64,000 nucleotides of DNA from Rhodococcoides fascians NBRC 12155 = LMG 3623 (GTDB lineage: Bacteria > Actinomycetota > Actinomycetes > Mycobacteriales > Mycobacteriaceae). The DNA is taken from the NCBI RefSeq assembly GCF_001894785.1, contig NZ_BCWW01000012.1, positions 124,001 to 188,000 of the forward strand, given 5' to 3'. Both the position numbers and the translations under genes were made by a program. How positions within the stretch are numbered: the first letter of the stretch is position 1; each line of letters begins with the position of its first letter. Positions 8,759 to 16,754 of the stretch are shown piece by piece. Below the pieces are notes generated by a model. It did no database searches. It was given only the letters and a program-made list of their open reading frames with translations, and was not told the DNA's origin.

Positions 8759-9394
8759 ATGACAGATGATGACGTGTGGTCCGGAAAGCACGCCCGAGCG
8801 CACGATGCCCCGGTCCGCTCACTCAATGCGTCGGTGTTGCGATGGAGGATCGACACTGCACGGTCCATTCCACTGTTCGATCCCGACGACGGCGGCGACG
8901 CGGCTCGCTGTCTGGTGCTGTTGGAGTCTCCGGGGCCGAAAACGATACGTCCGGGCGGGACCAACATGTGTTCGTTCGACAATCCAGATCGAACGAACCC
9001 CGTGCTGAAATCGGTGTTCGCCGACGCGGGTATCGACCGGGTGCAGTGCGTCAAGTGGAATATTGTGCCGTGGGCAGTGCTCGATGACGCCGGTCATCCG
9101 GTATCGCCGACGGCATCCGTTCTCGGTGAGGCGGGCCCATATGTCGGCGAGCTTATGGCCTTGCTGCCGAAACTGGAGGTGGTTTTCGTTCTTGGTGCGA
9201 AGGCTCTCGATGGCTACATGCGCGTCATCACTGCATCTGCTCCCACCCGCCTCCTCCCGGTGATAGCGGCACCGCACCCCTCGGCTCGCAACGCACACGC
9301 ACCGGCGGCTGCTCGCCAGCGGTTGATCAACGCAGCACTGTCGGTCGCAACGCACCTGGAGAAGGCACCTGAACCCCGCACTGTGCTGAGGTAG
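8759..9394 (+). CDS. Uracil-DNA glycosylase superfamily protein
   Basis: A 211-residue protein with the two hallmark boxes of the uracil-DNA-glycosylase fold: LLESPGP (about residues 53-59, where family 4/5 enzymes have GEAPG) and APHPSARN (about 173-180, corresponding to the HPSP box). Between them, VKWNIVPW corresponds to the core strand and Asn segment. It probably excises uracil or a related base, or is a structural homologue of unknown substrate. ATG 8759 is used; a GTG 9 bp upstream is possible. It stands alone, with convergent genes downstream. The first box has Glu-Ser in place of Glu-Ala, so exact enzyme family is uncertain. Confidence 0.7.
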   Translation: MTDDDVWSGKHARAHDAPVRSLNASVLRWRIDTARSIPLFDPDDGGDAARCLVLLESPGPKTIRPGGTNMCSFDNPDRTNPVLKSVFADAGIDRVQCVKWNIVPWAVLDDAGHPVSPTASVLGEAGPYVGELMALLPKLEVVFVLGAKALDGYMRVITASAPTRLLPVIAAPHPSARNAHAPAAARQRLINAALSVATHLEKAPEPRTVLR

Positions 9395-9425
9395 GGCGGA
9401 TCGTGCTGCTGCTGCCTCCGACCGG

Positions 9426-9773
9426 TCAGTCCTGGTGGGGCTGGCGTTCGCCGGTGTCGGTGTCGATGTCGATCACCTCGTCCGGGCTGTCGGGGTGGTA
9501 CTGGATGATGTGTGGTTCGGCGGCACCCCGGCGTGCACCGTCTCGATATGAGAACCAACATCCCGCGAACAGCACCACTGTCACGATCGCTGCGACGACG
9601 GTCCAGCCCTCGAACCCGCCGGCGAGGGCCGTGAGAAAGGCCCCCGCAGCAGCTGTTCCCGCCATCAGCAACAGCCAGGTCAGATAATTTTCGGTGACTC
9701 GTGCCCAGACGCGTCCGCGGCTGCCCCGTCTCGGGGTATCGGAAGTCGGTGTGTCTGCATTCGGTGTGTTCAT
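9426..9773 (-). CDS. Small two-helix membrane protein
   Basis: A 115-residue protein with a basic N-terminus, two hydrophobic helices (about residues 31-52 and 57-75) and an acidic cytoplasmic tail ending in Asp-rich and Gln/His residues. No known domain was recognised. It lies 95 bp downstream of the TDT transporter gene on the same strand and could share its transcript. Confidence 0.6.
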   Translation of the reverse strand: MNTPNADTPTSDTPRRGSRGRVWARVTENYLTWLLLMAGTAAAGAFLTALAGGFEGWTVVAAIVTVVLFAGCWFSYRDGARRGAAEPHIIQYHPDSPDEVIDIDTDTGERQPHQD

Positions 9774-9868
9774 CGTGATCGTGAGTCCTTTCCGGGGTCA
9801 GTGGTCGATTGGATCAACGCTGTTCGTTCGGTATCAGCGTTCCGAGTGGGTACTACCCGGCGGTCGGT

Positions 9869-11041
9869 TCAGCTGGGTTGAAAAAGTTTTCCTTGCACGC
9901 TGCCGCGGAGAGTGTGGGCGGCGACTGTGCCCCAGGCTGCGAGCAAGGCCGCATACAGTCCGATTGCAAGGGCCTCGACCGCGGCCGACCCCAGAGCGCC
10001 GCCGAGGGCAGTGGCACCGGTGACGCAGGTGCCGATGGGGAAGGTGAACGACCACCAGGTCAGTGAGAATGTCAGTCCCTTCTGGGCGGCATGGATGGTG
10101 AGGGCGGTTGCGAGGGTGAACATCAAGACGCCGAAGCCGCCCATCGTCAGTCCGTACAGAATGCCGAACACGTGCAGGCCGGTTGCGACGGAGGCGGTCT
10201 CGCCGGTGAACACCAAGGGTGCATCGTTGCCGAGCAGGTTCGCGGCGGTGATCGATTGACCGATCATGCCGAGGGTGATCCACACCGTCGGTGCTGCCTG
10301 GACCGGCGGGATTCCGCCGTGGACGAGCCGTCCGTAGATGAGCGTCATGGTCAGCATTCCGATGATCAGTGACAGCCCGAACATCGCGTAGCAACCGGAC
10401 AGCATGGCCAGGCGCCATTGCCCATCCGCGATATGAGGGAGCAGCAGCGCACCGGTGGAGGCGGACACCATCGGCGGTACGACGGGCATCAACCACGCCG
10501 GGAGTGCGACGGCGGTCTGGTGATCGTGGGCGGTGATCATCAGGTAGGGCACGAGAATGCTGGTGATCAGCCCGAGGGCTGTGCCAGCGGTCCACAGGAC
10601 GGCAAAAATCACGGTTGCGGGCGCCGCTCCGATGACGTCTTTGCCCAGCAGCATCGTCCCGGCACCGACGGTCAGCAGCGCCATGGGGGGTGCGCCGTAG
10701 AACTGCACCATCACCGGATGCGCGGCGTGCTCACGCGCATACTGCCGGTGTCGGATCCAGTGCACTGCGAAGGCACCGGAGAGTGTGATCAAGGCGACCG
10801 ACGCTGCGATCCACACGATCGTTGCGAACACGTGCAGTCCGGGGATGTGGGCGGGCAGGGTGGCGGCGGCGTTGGCGACGATACCGGTGCCCATGACCGA
10901 GGCGAACCAGTTGGGGGTGATGTGTTCGAAGATCTGGCTCGGGTGGTCGAGGTCGGAGAGCACCGGCCACTTGCGCGGCCGCTCGGTATCGTCGCCGCGC
11001 CGAGACGTGATGGAGGAGCGGTGCAGAGCTGTCGTGGTCAT
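9869..11041 (-). CDS. TDT/SLAC1-family transporter
   Basis: Integral membrane protein of 390 residues with about ten hydrophobic helices and the family opening ITPNWFASVMGTGIVANA (about residues 39-56). The tellurite-resistance/dicarboxylate transporter family includes TehA, malate permeases, sulfite exporters and SLAC1 anion channels. Which anion is moved here cannot be told from sequence. A LysR regulator gene lies 69 bp upstream on the same strand, and a short palindrome, AACCTCAGGTT, sits near 11099-11112 at the regulator stop, where it could act in transporter control. In actinobacteria similar LysR/TDT pairs suggest export of sulfite or organic acids, which is inference. Confidence 0.85.
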   Translation of the reverse strand: MTTTALHRSSITSRRGDDTERPRKWPVLSDLDHPSQIFEHITPNWFASVMGTGIVANAAATLPAHIPGLHVFATIVWIAASVALITLSGAFAVHWIRHRQYAREHAAHPVMVQFYGAPPMALLTVGAGTMLLGKDVIGAAPATVIFAVLWTAGTALGLITSILVPYLMITAHDHQTAVALPAWLMPVVPPMVSASTGALLLPHIADGQWRLAMLSGCYAMFGLSLIIGMLTMTLIYGRLVHGGIPPVQAAPTVWITLGMIGQSITAANLLGNDAPLVFTGETASVATGLHVFGILYGLTMGGFGVLMFTLATALTIHAAQKGLTFSLTWWSFTFPIGTCVTGATALGGALGSAAVEALAIGLYAALLAAWGTVAAHTLRGSVQGKLFQPS

Positions 11042-11110
11042 GACTTCCAGCGTCCTCGCACACAGTCGTCACCGGTAGACACCGATTACCTGGCCGGTCC
11101 CAACCTCAGG

Positions 11111-12016
11111 TTATGACTGCGGGGATTTGAGGGCGACGACGAGCAGGTCGCTCGACGGTCCTCGCAGTTCACGGCCCGCGGGCCACACGGCACGCAGGAA
11201 CCGGCGCAGGTCGAGCCCCTCTGTGTGAACGCGGGCCAGCGTTCCGGCGGCGATCTCGGCGGATACCGCGAGGGAGCTGAGTACGGCCGGTGCGAGGCCG
11301 CCGATGACGGCAGCTTTGATGGCAGTGGTGGAGGACACCTCGAGCAGTGGCGCGGCGAGTGGGCCCGCAGTCCGGAGCGCACGTTCGAGCGCGAGACGTG
11401 TGCCGGACCCGGGTTCGCGGGTGACCAGCGGTGTCGCGGCCAGTTCGCTCGCCGTGATCGTTCGTCGAGCCCATTGATGATCGGGGGCGACGACGACGAC
11501 GAGTTCGTCGCGGGCAACGTCCTTCGAGTGGAGTCCGCTGGGCAGATCGGGGCTTTCGACGAATCCGATGTCGGCGCGGCCGTCGAGCACCGATGCGGCT
11601 ACGTCGACAGAGTTTCCGGAGGTGAGAGTCGGTGTGATGGAAGTGTCGTGGGAGCGCAGTGTGATGAGCCATCGCGGTATGAGGTATTCGGCGATGGTGA
11701 GGCTTGCGGCGATACGAATGTGGCTGTGGCGGTCGGTGCGCAGCATTGCGATGCTCGTGGCGAGCTCGGCGGCTTCGGCGATGACGCGCTCGGCCCAGCC
11801 GGCGACCAGTTCGCCGGTTGCGGTGAGGGTGGCACCTCGCTGCCCGCGATGCAGGAGTGCTACCCCGATGCGGCTTTCGAGTGCTTTCAGGCGTGCGCTC
11901 GCCGCTGGCTGCGACATGTCATGCGCCTCCCCTGCGCGTCCGATGCTTCCCAGCTCGGCGACGGACAGCAATAATTCGTAGCTGATCAGGTCGGTCACAT
12001 GGGTCGGCAGGGGCAC
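11111..12016 (-). CDS. LysR-family transcriptional regulator
   Basis: A 301-residue LysR-type regulator. The N-terminal winged HTH is clear: LLLSVAELGSIGRAGEAHDM then SQPAASARLKALESRIGV (about residues 15-55). The effector-binding periplasmic-binding-like domain fills residues 90-295 and includes VTREPGSGTR (near 197). It is upstream of, and in line with, the TDT transporter gene and probably controls it in response to a small ligand, perhaps a sulfur compound as in CysB/CysL-like relatives. The ligand is not identifiable. Confidence 0.88.
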   Translation of the reverse strand: MPLPTHVTDLISYELLLSVAELGSIGRAGEAHDMSQPAASARLKALESRIGVALLHRGQRGATLTATGELVAGWAERVIAEAAELATSIAMLRTDRHSHIRIAASLTIAEYLIPRWLITLRSHDTSITPTLTSGNSVDVAASVLDGRADIGFVESPDLPSGLHSKDVARDELVVVVAPDHQWARRTITASELAATPLVTREPGSGTRLALERALRTAGPLAAPLLEVSSTTAIKAAVIGGLAPAVLSSLAVSAEIAAGTLARVHTEGLDLRRFLRAVWPAGRELRGPSSDLLVVALKSPQS

Positions 12017-12186
12017 GGTGCCAGCGTAGAGACTGCAGTCGTAGCGGGCGCGGAGCCCACAGGCGCGTTTGCCGGAAAAGTCCCCATTCGATGCTCAATG
12101 CTCGCGGGAAGTGGAACGGGGTCGCGGCACTGGATCCCGTGGTTCGTTCACCCTCACTGACGCCACCTGCTTTTATCCAGTTCTCG

Positions 12187-13221
12187 TCACCCAGGATTGC
12201 CTTGGTTCGTGCGAGTTGTTTCGAACTTCACCGGTGCTCTCGCAGCGTGAGCTGGGACAAGGCAGGGGATGAGTCGGACGTAGGCGACCATTCCGATCAG
12301 CTCCACCAGTGTCTGCGTCACCACGACCACGGCAGCAAGAGACAGTGCTGGTGGCAGCGCGAGCGCCAGCGGCAGAACGACCAACGAATTTCGGGTGGCA
12401 CCGGAGAAGATCAAGGCCCGAGCGTCCGGGACGTCCAGGCGGGTCACTCTGGCCGTCGCCCATCCGACAACCGCCATGATGACCAGGAACGCGACGAAGA
12501 TCGGCACCGCGGCAAACAGCTGGGAGCCTTCGGAGCGGACTGCGTCGATCTGCGACGCCACGACGACGGCAAGAGTGGCCATCATGACCGGCACCATCGC
12601 CGCGGCCATCACATCCATGATCTGGGTGCCGATACGCCGACGACGCGCAAGTGCTTGCGTCAGGGCCGCCAACACCAGAGGAACAACGATCAACAGCACG
12701 AACGCTTCGACGAACGGTGCAATGTCGATGATCTCCACCAGCTCGGACCCGACGAACAACCACAGGTAGAGCGGCAGGAACGCGATCTGCAACAACATCA
12801 ACAGCGGCGCGCTCGCGAGGAGCCGTTCCGACGCTGCACCGGCCAACCCACTGAAGACGATGACGTAGTCGATGCAGGGAGCCAACAACACCAACAGCAC
12901 ACCGACGAGTACCGCCTGATCAGCAGCAACGAACCGGGTCAGAGCGAATACGACGATTGGAACGAGCACGAAATTCAGTACTACGACGCTGAGCAAGAAT
13001 GTGCCGTCGCGCAGCGATGCGCCGATGGCGGAGAACGGAACCGCGAGGAACGTAGCGTAGAGCAACACGATCAGTACCGGATTGATAGCAATCTCGAACG
13101 CATGCGCCGACGACGGCGCACCCAAACCGACACCGCCACCGATGAGCAGGGCCAGCAGGTAGAGCGGGATCTGGAACTTCTCCAGCCACGCCACCACCGA
13201 GGTGGTGCTCGATATGTTCAT
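12187..13221 (-). CDS. ACR3-like arsenite/bile-acid symporter family exporter
   Basis: Membrane protein of 344 residues with about ten helices. The segment LLAPCIDYVIVFSGLAGA (about residues 108-125) contains the conserved Cys of ACR3 arsenite exporters within the bile acid:sodium symporter family, and FSGATRNSLVVLPLALALP (about 270-288) corresponds to the second crossover region. ATG 13221 overlaps the MerR gene stop by 4 bp, which fixes the start and shows an operon. A role in efflux of arsenite or another thiophilic ion is likely; the MerR rather than ArsR partner makes the substrate less certain. Confidence 0.75.
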   Translation of the reverse strand: MNISSTTSVVAWLEKFQIPLYLLALLIGGGVGLGAPSSAHAFEIAINPVLIVLLYATFLAVPFSAIGASLRDGTFLLSVVVLNFVLVPIVVFALTRFVAADQAVLVGVLLVLLAPCIDYVIVFSGLAGAASERLLASAPLLMLLQIAFLPLYLWLFVGSELVEIIDIAPFVEAFVLLIVVPLVLAALTQALARRRRIGTQIMDVMAAAMVPVMMATLAVVVASQIDAVRSEGSQLFAAVPIFVAFLVIMAVVGWATARVTRLDVPDARALIFSGATRNSLVVLPLALALPPALSLAAVVVVTQTLVELIGMVAYVRLIPCLVPAHAARAPVKFETTRTNQGNPG

Positions 13222-13649
13222 GCGGTGCCCACCGCGGTGTTCGCTGAGATCAGCCAGGTGCAGTCCGGATTGCATGGCGTCGGCGCGTCGGGTGTGTCCC
13301 CGAGCCGGGCCAGCGCGTCGGTCAAACTCTCACGCAGAGCGGTCAATTGAGCGATCGATTCGTTGGCGTGCGCGATGTGGGACTCGATGGCGGGGCCGAG
13401 TTCGGCTTTGACTGCTGCGCAGGAGTCTTTCTCCCAGACACGAAGGAGAAGTTTGATCTCCGGCAGCGACAGGTTCAGGCTCTTGGCGGCGGTGATGAAC
13501 GCCAAGCGTTGCCGAGCGCGGTCGTCGTAAACGCGGTAACCGTTCGCCGAACGGTCCGCCGGGAGCAGGCCCTCGCTTTCGTAGAACCGTAGCGTGGTCG
13601 CCGGGACGCCGGTCGCCGATGACAGCTGTGAAATGCGCAGAGCGGACAT
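13218..13649 (-). CDS. MerR-family metal-responsive regulator
   Basis: Metal-type MerR protein of 143 residues: HTH ISQLSSATGVPATTLRFYE (about residues 5-23), a dimerisation helix, then a Cys in KDSCAAV (about 79) and a C-terminal CNPDCTW loop (about 126-132). The spaced Cys pattern is like that of CadR/PbrR/ZntR heavy-metal sensors. ATG 13649 was chosen because the promoter -10 box ends 8 bp before it, so the mRNA is probably leaderless; a longer start at 13688 would overlap the operator. The gene is followed with 4-bp overlap by the ACR3-like exporter, which it should induce. Confidence 0.85.
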   Translation of the reverse strand: MSALRISQLSSATGVPATTLRFYESEGLLPADRSANGYRVYDDRARQRLAFITAAKSLNLSLPEIKLLLRVWEKDSCAAVKAELGPAIESHIAHANESIAQLTALRESLTDALARLGDTPDAPTPCNPDCTWLISANTAVGTA

Positions 13650-13657
13650 GCGCACGA

Positions 13658-13688
13658 GGATAAACCTTCGAGTCGGGTGGAAGGTCAA
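13658..13688 (-). promoter_or_regulatory. MerR-type promoter/operator with 19-bp spacer
   Basis: Reading on the minus strand, TTGACC (13688-13683) and TTATCC (13663-13658) are separated by 19 bp, the over-long spacer diagnostic of MerR control. The spacer begins and ends with an ACCTTC/GAAGGT dyad. It drives merR and the exporter. Confidence 0.8.
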
Positions 13689-13704
13689 ATCCTTGACCTT
13701 CCAC
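13677..13704. repeat. Perfect 12-bp inverted repeat at the merR promoter
   Basis: GTGGAAGGTCAA (13677-13688), 4 bp, then its exact complement (13693-13704). The right arm carries a TTGACC box facing right, with CTAACG 19 bp further on (13718-13723). This may be a second, divergent MerR-type promoter, although no clear gene follows on the plus strand. Confidence 0.6.
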
Positions 13705-13961
13705 GCAGGTGCTGGGGCTAACGTCGGGCCATGTTCCCAGCGAGACCGCGCCCGGACGTCCGGGCGCTCATCCGTCTAGACCTGACGCCTCTCAGCGAGA
13801 TGAAGGCCCCGTCGGCGTGCACGCTCTCAACGGCTGACCAACCTGAGGGTATCGAGTTGTGGGCAACGATCCTCACCTGCGCTACCAGCCGCGGACGGTC
13901 GACGGCGGACTTGTATTCACCTTCCCGTCACGTAGTGCTCGGAGTCGGAGTGGGTCCGCGA

Positions 13962-14642
13962 TCAGTCGGGTGAGGCTGCCTGAGGGGTCGGTCCGAGCCG
14001 GACATTGACCCAGTGTCGGACCGGAGGGATCGACCACATGGTCCACAGTGCGAGGAGCGCAGTGCTGGCGGCAAGAATGCTCGCGGCGACGTCGAGCGGG
14101 AAATGTACGCCGAGGTACAGCCGGGAGGCAGCGACGGCGAGCGCGAACAGCACTGATGTCGTGCGGGCCAACCGCCGGACAATTACGTGCGCCCGAGCGG
14201 TGAGCAGGACCACAAGCCCGATCATGGCCGCAGCCACCGCTGTATGTCCAGACGGGAACGACCACACGGTGTCGGGAGGAATCAGCCAGAACCGTTGCGG
14301 GGGACGGGGTTCGCGGATGCTGTATTTCGCGATTGTCGACACGACGAGGGTAGATGCCATCACTGCCAGGGCCCATGCCGCGTCGACCCGTCGGCCTCTC
14401 CACGTGAGCCATGCGGCGATACCGATCGCCACCACGATTCCGACGACCGGTTGTGCGCAGTCCGTGACAAATTCGGCGAGGGCAGTGGCCCAGCCGGCGC
14501 GATGAAGGGCGATACGGTCGTGGAACCGCAGACCCGCCTCTGTCACAGCAGTGGTGGAGGCGAGAGTGCCGGCGGCGAGCAGTGCGGCAAATGCGAGCAG
14601 AGCGGCGGCAAACGGCCGAATCCACGGACGAGCAGGAAACAT
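13962..14642 (-). CDS. PAP2-family membrane phosphatase
   Basis: Membrane phosphatase of 226 residues with the three signature boxes of the phosphatidic-acid phosphatase 2 family: a KxxxREPRP segment (about residues 121-130), FPSGH (about 143-147) and SRLYLGVHFPLDV (about 188-200), the last holding the catalytic His-Asp pair. Five to six helices are visible. ATG 14642 follows a GGAAAG ribosome binding site by 7 bp. It is the last gene in line with the fluoride cluster. Substrates in the family are lipid phosphates or undecaprenyl pyrophosphate; a link to fluoride is only positional. Confidence 0.85.
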   Translation of the reverse strand: MFPARPWIRPFAAALLAFAALLAAGTLASTTAVTEAGLRFHDRIALHRAGWATALAEFVTDCAQPVVGIVVAIGIAAWLTWRGRRVDAAWALAVMASTLVVSTIAKYSIREPRPPQRFWLIPPDTVWSFPSGHTAVAAAMIGLVVLLTARAHVIVRRLARTTSVLFALAVAASRLYLGVHFPLDVAASILAASTALLALWTMWSIPPVRHWVNVRLGPTPQAASPD

Positions 14643-14689
14643 AGGTGACTTTCCTTGGTTGGGTTGCGTGGGATGGACGGTGGGGTGCC

Positions 14690-15233
14690 AGGTGCGGCGA
14701 CGACCGGTGGCGAGTAGGGCGGCCACTGCGATGACCTGGATTGCGGGAACGACGGTGAGCGACGCGGGAATCGAATGTCGTAGAGCAGATCGGTTTTCGG
14801 CTGGGGAACGGATGGCTTTGCCGCTCCGTTCGTCGATCACGAGAACGCAGACGCGCCAGTGCGCCGGCGATCCAGAGGAAGTGCACGGCGATGACGGGGT
14901 GGGCGTAACCGGAAACGTCGACGCCCAGAAGCGGCGGCTTGGTGTATGCCACCGGGCCGGAGACCGAGCGCACCATCAGCGCTGCGACCTCGTCGGATGC
15001 GGTGACCACACCCCGACGACGAAGGCGGTAGCCCCCCGCGAGGCGAGGGGGCCGGTGATCGAGCGGGCACCTTCGTAGACGAAGTCCGCGAGCATGCTGA
15101 CCGTCCCGAACGCGACAACGAACCGACACGCCCCCCATCGATGGTCGTGGCGGTTCGGTGGATTTCTTTCTGGAAGCGCGCGGCGGGAACCCGGTGCGGC
15201 GGATGGGTCACCGGCGTGTTTGGGCTGCGTCAC
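14690..15233 (-). pseudogene. Decayed MFS transporter remnant
   Basis: The start at 15233 opens a frame whose residues include VSMLADFVYEGARSITGPL and ATAFVVGV, the usual N-terminus of an actinobacterial MFS family. The frame is then lost; a second minus-strand frame near 15000-14890 continues with SGPVAYT and similar transporter-like pieces, and a third, near 14768-14690, has the typical C-terminal helix VPAIQVIAVAALLATG. The total is far shorter than the usual 400 residues, so the gene has frameshifts and a large internal deletion. Its start overlaps the stress-protein stop, as for an operon member. Confidence 0.65.
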
Positions 15234-15768
15234 TATGCTGCCTATCGGTAGCGGGGACGAGGAGGACCGGGCGGTGGGCGTGGCGGGCGAGTGTCGCGGA
15301 CACCGATTCGCCGACGGCCCTCTCCACCAGTGACATCATCCCGCCGCGGGTGGTACCGATGATGATCATCAGGGCGTCGTTGGCGTCGGCGATCGTGGTC
15401 AACAGTCGAGCCGGGTTGCCCCGCCTCGAGTAGAACGCCCAGTTCCCGGGGATGGCGGCCAGCATCGCGCATGCCTCGCGGCGCTCTTGTTCGACAGCGT
15501 CGGCGATGCGTTGTTCCCAGTCGTCGCTGTCCGGGTCGATCGGCAGGTCATCGGTGTCGACGATGTGCGCTACATGCAGGAACGCGTTCAGTCGACCGGC
15601 AAGGTCCATCGCGTAGGTCAAGGCAGCGTGGCTTGCTGGGTGCCGGTCGAACCCCACGACCAGGTGGCACACCGGTTCTACCGAGGCGGCGGGGCCGTCC
15701 ACCTGTAGCGGAGCGCGCCAGTCCCCTAGGTCGTCGCAGGAGGCGTGGCTGGGATCGTCCTCGGTCAT
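15208..15768 (-). CDS. Universal stress protein UspA family
   Basis: Cytoplasmic protein of 186 residues with one Usp domain: VCHLVVGFDRHPASHAALTY (about residues 33-52) and the nucleotide-binding loop GTTRGGMMS with a later Gly-Glu-Ser (about 138-160). ATG 15768 follows a GAGGAG site. The N-terminal 30 residues are an acidic extension. It lies between crcB and the decayed MFS gene in the fluoride-controlled cluster, so it is probably induced by fluoride together with them. Confidence 0.82.
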   Translation of the reverse strand: MTEDDPSHASCDDLGDWRAPLQVDGPAASVEPVCHLVVGFDRHPASHAALTYAMDLAGRLNAFLHVAHIVDTDDLPIDPDSDDWEQRIADAVEQERREACAMLAAIPGNWAFYSRRGNPARLLTTIADANDALMIIIGTTRGGMMSLVERAVGESVSATLARHAHRPVLLVPATDRQHSDAAQTRR

Positions 15769-15798
15769 TGTTTTCTCCTCATATTGTTTTCTCCTCAT
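15767..15798. repeat. Perfect 16-bp tandem duplication at crcB/usp junction
   Basis: The 16 bp ATTGTTTTCTCCTCAT occur twice head to tail. Each copy holds a GAGGAG ribosome binding site and, on the minus strand, an ATG. The duplication separates the crcB stop from the usp start. Confidence 0.9.
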
Positions 15799-16160
15799 AC
15801 GGAAGCCAGGACGAGACCGGCACCGCCGGCGACGACAGTCACCAGCAGGGTGCCGACCGCGTTCAACACGCCAGCGATGTACTTCTGACGTTGGATCAGC
15901 CGCACCGTCTCGAAACTGGCGGTGCTGAAGGTGGTGTACCCGCCGCAGAAACCGATGCCCACGATCAGCTGAAGTTCCTGGGGTAGTCCGTGGAAAAGGA
16001 TCAGTCCGGTGACGAATCCGAGGAGCAGTGATCCGGTCACGTTGATGATCGCTGTCGCCCAGGGAAAATCCGACGCCCGGCGGTGCCTGATGGCCCCGTC
16101 GAGCACAAAACGGACGATCGCCCCTGCACTGCCCGCGCAGGCGATCCAGAGTGTCGTCAT
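15795..16160 (-). CDS. crcB: Fluoride channel CrcB/Fluc, second subunit
   Basis: Four-helix fluoride channel subunit of 121 residues. It has the family boxes NVTGSLLLGFVTG (about residues 40-52) and GFCGGYTTFSTASFE (about 70-84). The ATG overlaps the stop of the upstream crcB copy by 4 bp. Paired Fluc genes of this kind make heterodimeric channels in many Gram-positive bacteria. It sits under the fluoride riboswitch at 16668-16742. Confidence 0.92.
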   Translation of the reverse strand: MTTLWIACAGSAGAIVRFVLDGAIRHRRASDFPWATAIINVTGSLLLGFVTGLILFHGLPQELQLIVGIGFCGGYTTFSTASFETVRLIQRQKYIAGVLNAVGTLLVTVVAGGAGLVLASV

Positions 16161-16642
16161 TGTGTTGCCTCCGCGGGCCGTGTCCGCAGTCGCGCGGCGA
16201 TCGCGATTCCGGCGGTGGTGGCGACCAGACCCACCAGTACGGTGCCGGCCGCGTAGCTGCCGGCGGCCCACCACTGATGGCTGCGCAGAAACAGATCGGT
16301 ATCGACGGCCAGTGTGCTGTAGGTAGTGAACGAACCGAGCATCCCGGTGCCCACCAACAGCCGGACCCGCTGCCGCCACCCTGTGTCCGGGCCCAGGCGA
16401 GCCAATCCCTCCAGCAGCATTCCGAGCAGGAACGCCCCGACGATGTTGATAGCGAAGGTCGTCACCGGCCAGCCACTCGCGGCAGAGGAACACCACAGTC
16501 CGAGTTGGTATCGGAGCGGGGCCCCGACCAATCCACCGACACCGACGGCGGCGATCGCGGACGCTCGCGCATGCAGCGGGCTTGGGGGCGCACTGTCGGG
16601 ATCGACCGGTAGGGTCGGATTCGGGTCGTGATGGCCGTTCAT
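16157..16642 (-). CDS. crcB: Fluoride channel CrcB/Fluc, first subunit
   Basis: Fluc-family protein of 161 residues with a roughly 30-residue hydrophilic N-terminal extension. The family boxes are RYQLGLW (about residues 44-50), FAINIVGAFLLGMLLEG (about 62-78) and GTGMLGSFTTYSTLAVD (about 97-113). Its stop overlaps the second crcB gene by 4 bp. It is the first gene after the fluoride riboswitch, so both subunits are likely co-induced when fluoride enters the cell. Confidence 0.92.
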   Translation of the reverse strand: MNGHHDPNPTLPVDPDSAPPSPLHARASAIAAVGVGGLVGAPLRYQLGLWCSSAASGWPVTTFAINIVGAFLLGMLLEGLARLGPDTGWRQRVRLLVGTGMLGSFTTYSTLAVDTDLFLRSHQWWAAGSYAAGTVLVGLVATTAGIAIAARLRTRPAEATQ

Positions 16643-16667
16643 GGACAGACTCCTTCCACTCAGGGAA

Positions 16668-16742
16668 AGGAGCCATCAGCCCCAGGGTTGGGGCGGTTCA
16701 GACAACCCCCTACGGGGCGGTCTCGGCGGAGATCCATCGCCG
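16668..16742 (-). promoter_or_regulatory. Fluoride riboswitch (crcB motif)
   Basis: On the minus strand the RNA begins GGCGATGG and closes a stem with CCGCC, then has the conserved 3' part GGGGCTGATGGCTCC (ending near 16668). The first-stem and CUGAUG parts match the crcB RNA core, including the pseudoknot-forming bases, with an extra GC hairpin in the middle. It ends about 25 bp before the first crcB start, consistent with control of that operon. Confidence 0.85.
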
Positions 16743-16748
16743 GACACC

Positions 16749-16754
16749 ACTATA
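16749..16754 (-). promoter_or_regulatory. -10 box of the fluoride operon
   Basis: TATAGT on the minus strand lies 7 bp before the first conserved base of the riboswitch, so transcription should begin at its 5' end. No strong -35 box is seen. Confidence 0.55.

Noticed and set aside
12091..13350. Long plus-strand open frame of 419 codons
   Set aside because: It is antisense to the ACR3-like exporter gene and has a Gln/Arg/His-rich, low-complexity composition typical of a GC-rich shadow frame.
13731..13973. Possible 80-residue gene rightward of the merR operator
   Set aside because: It has a plausible promoter, but no ribosome binding site, no domain and odd composition; treated as non-coding.
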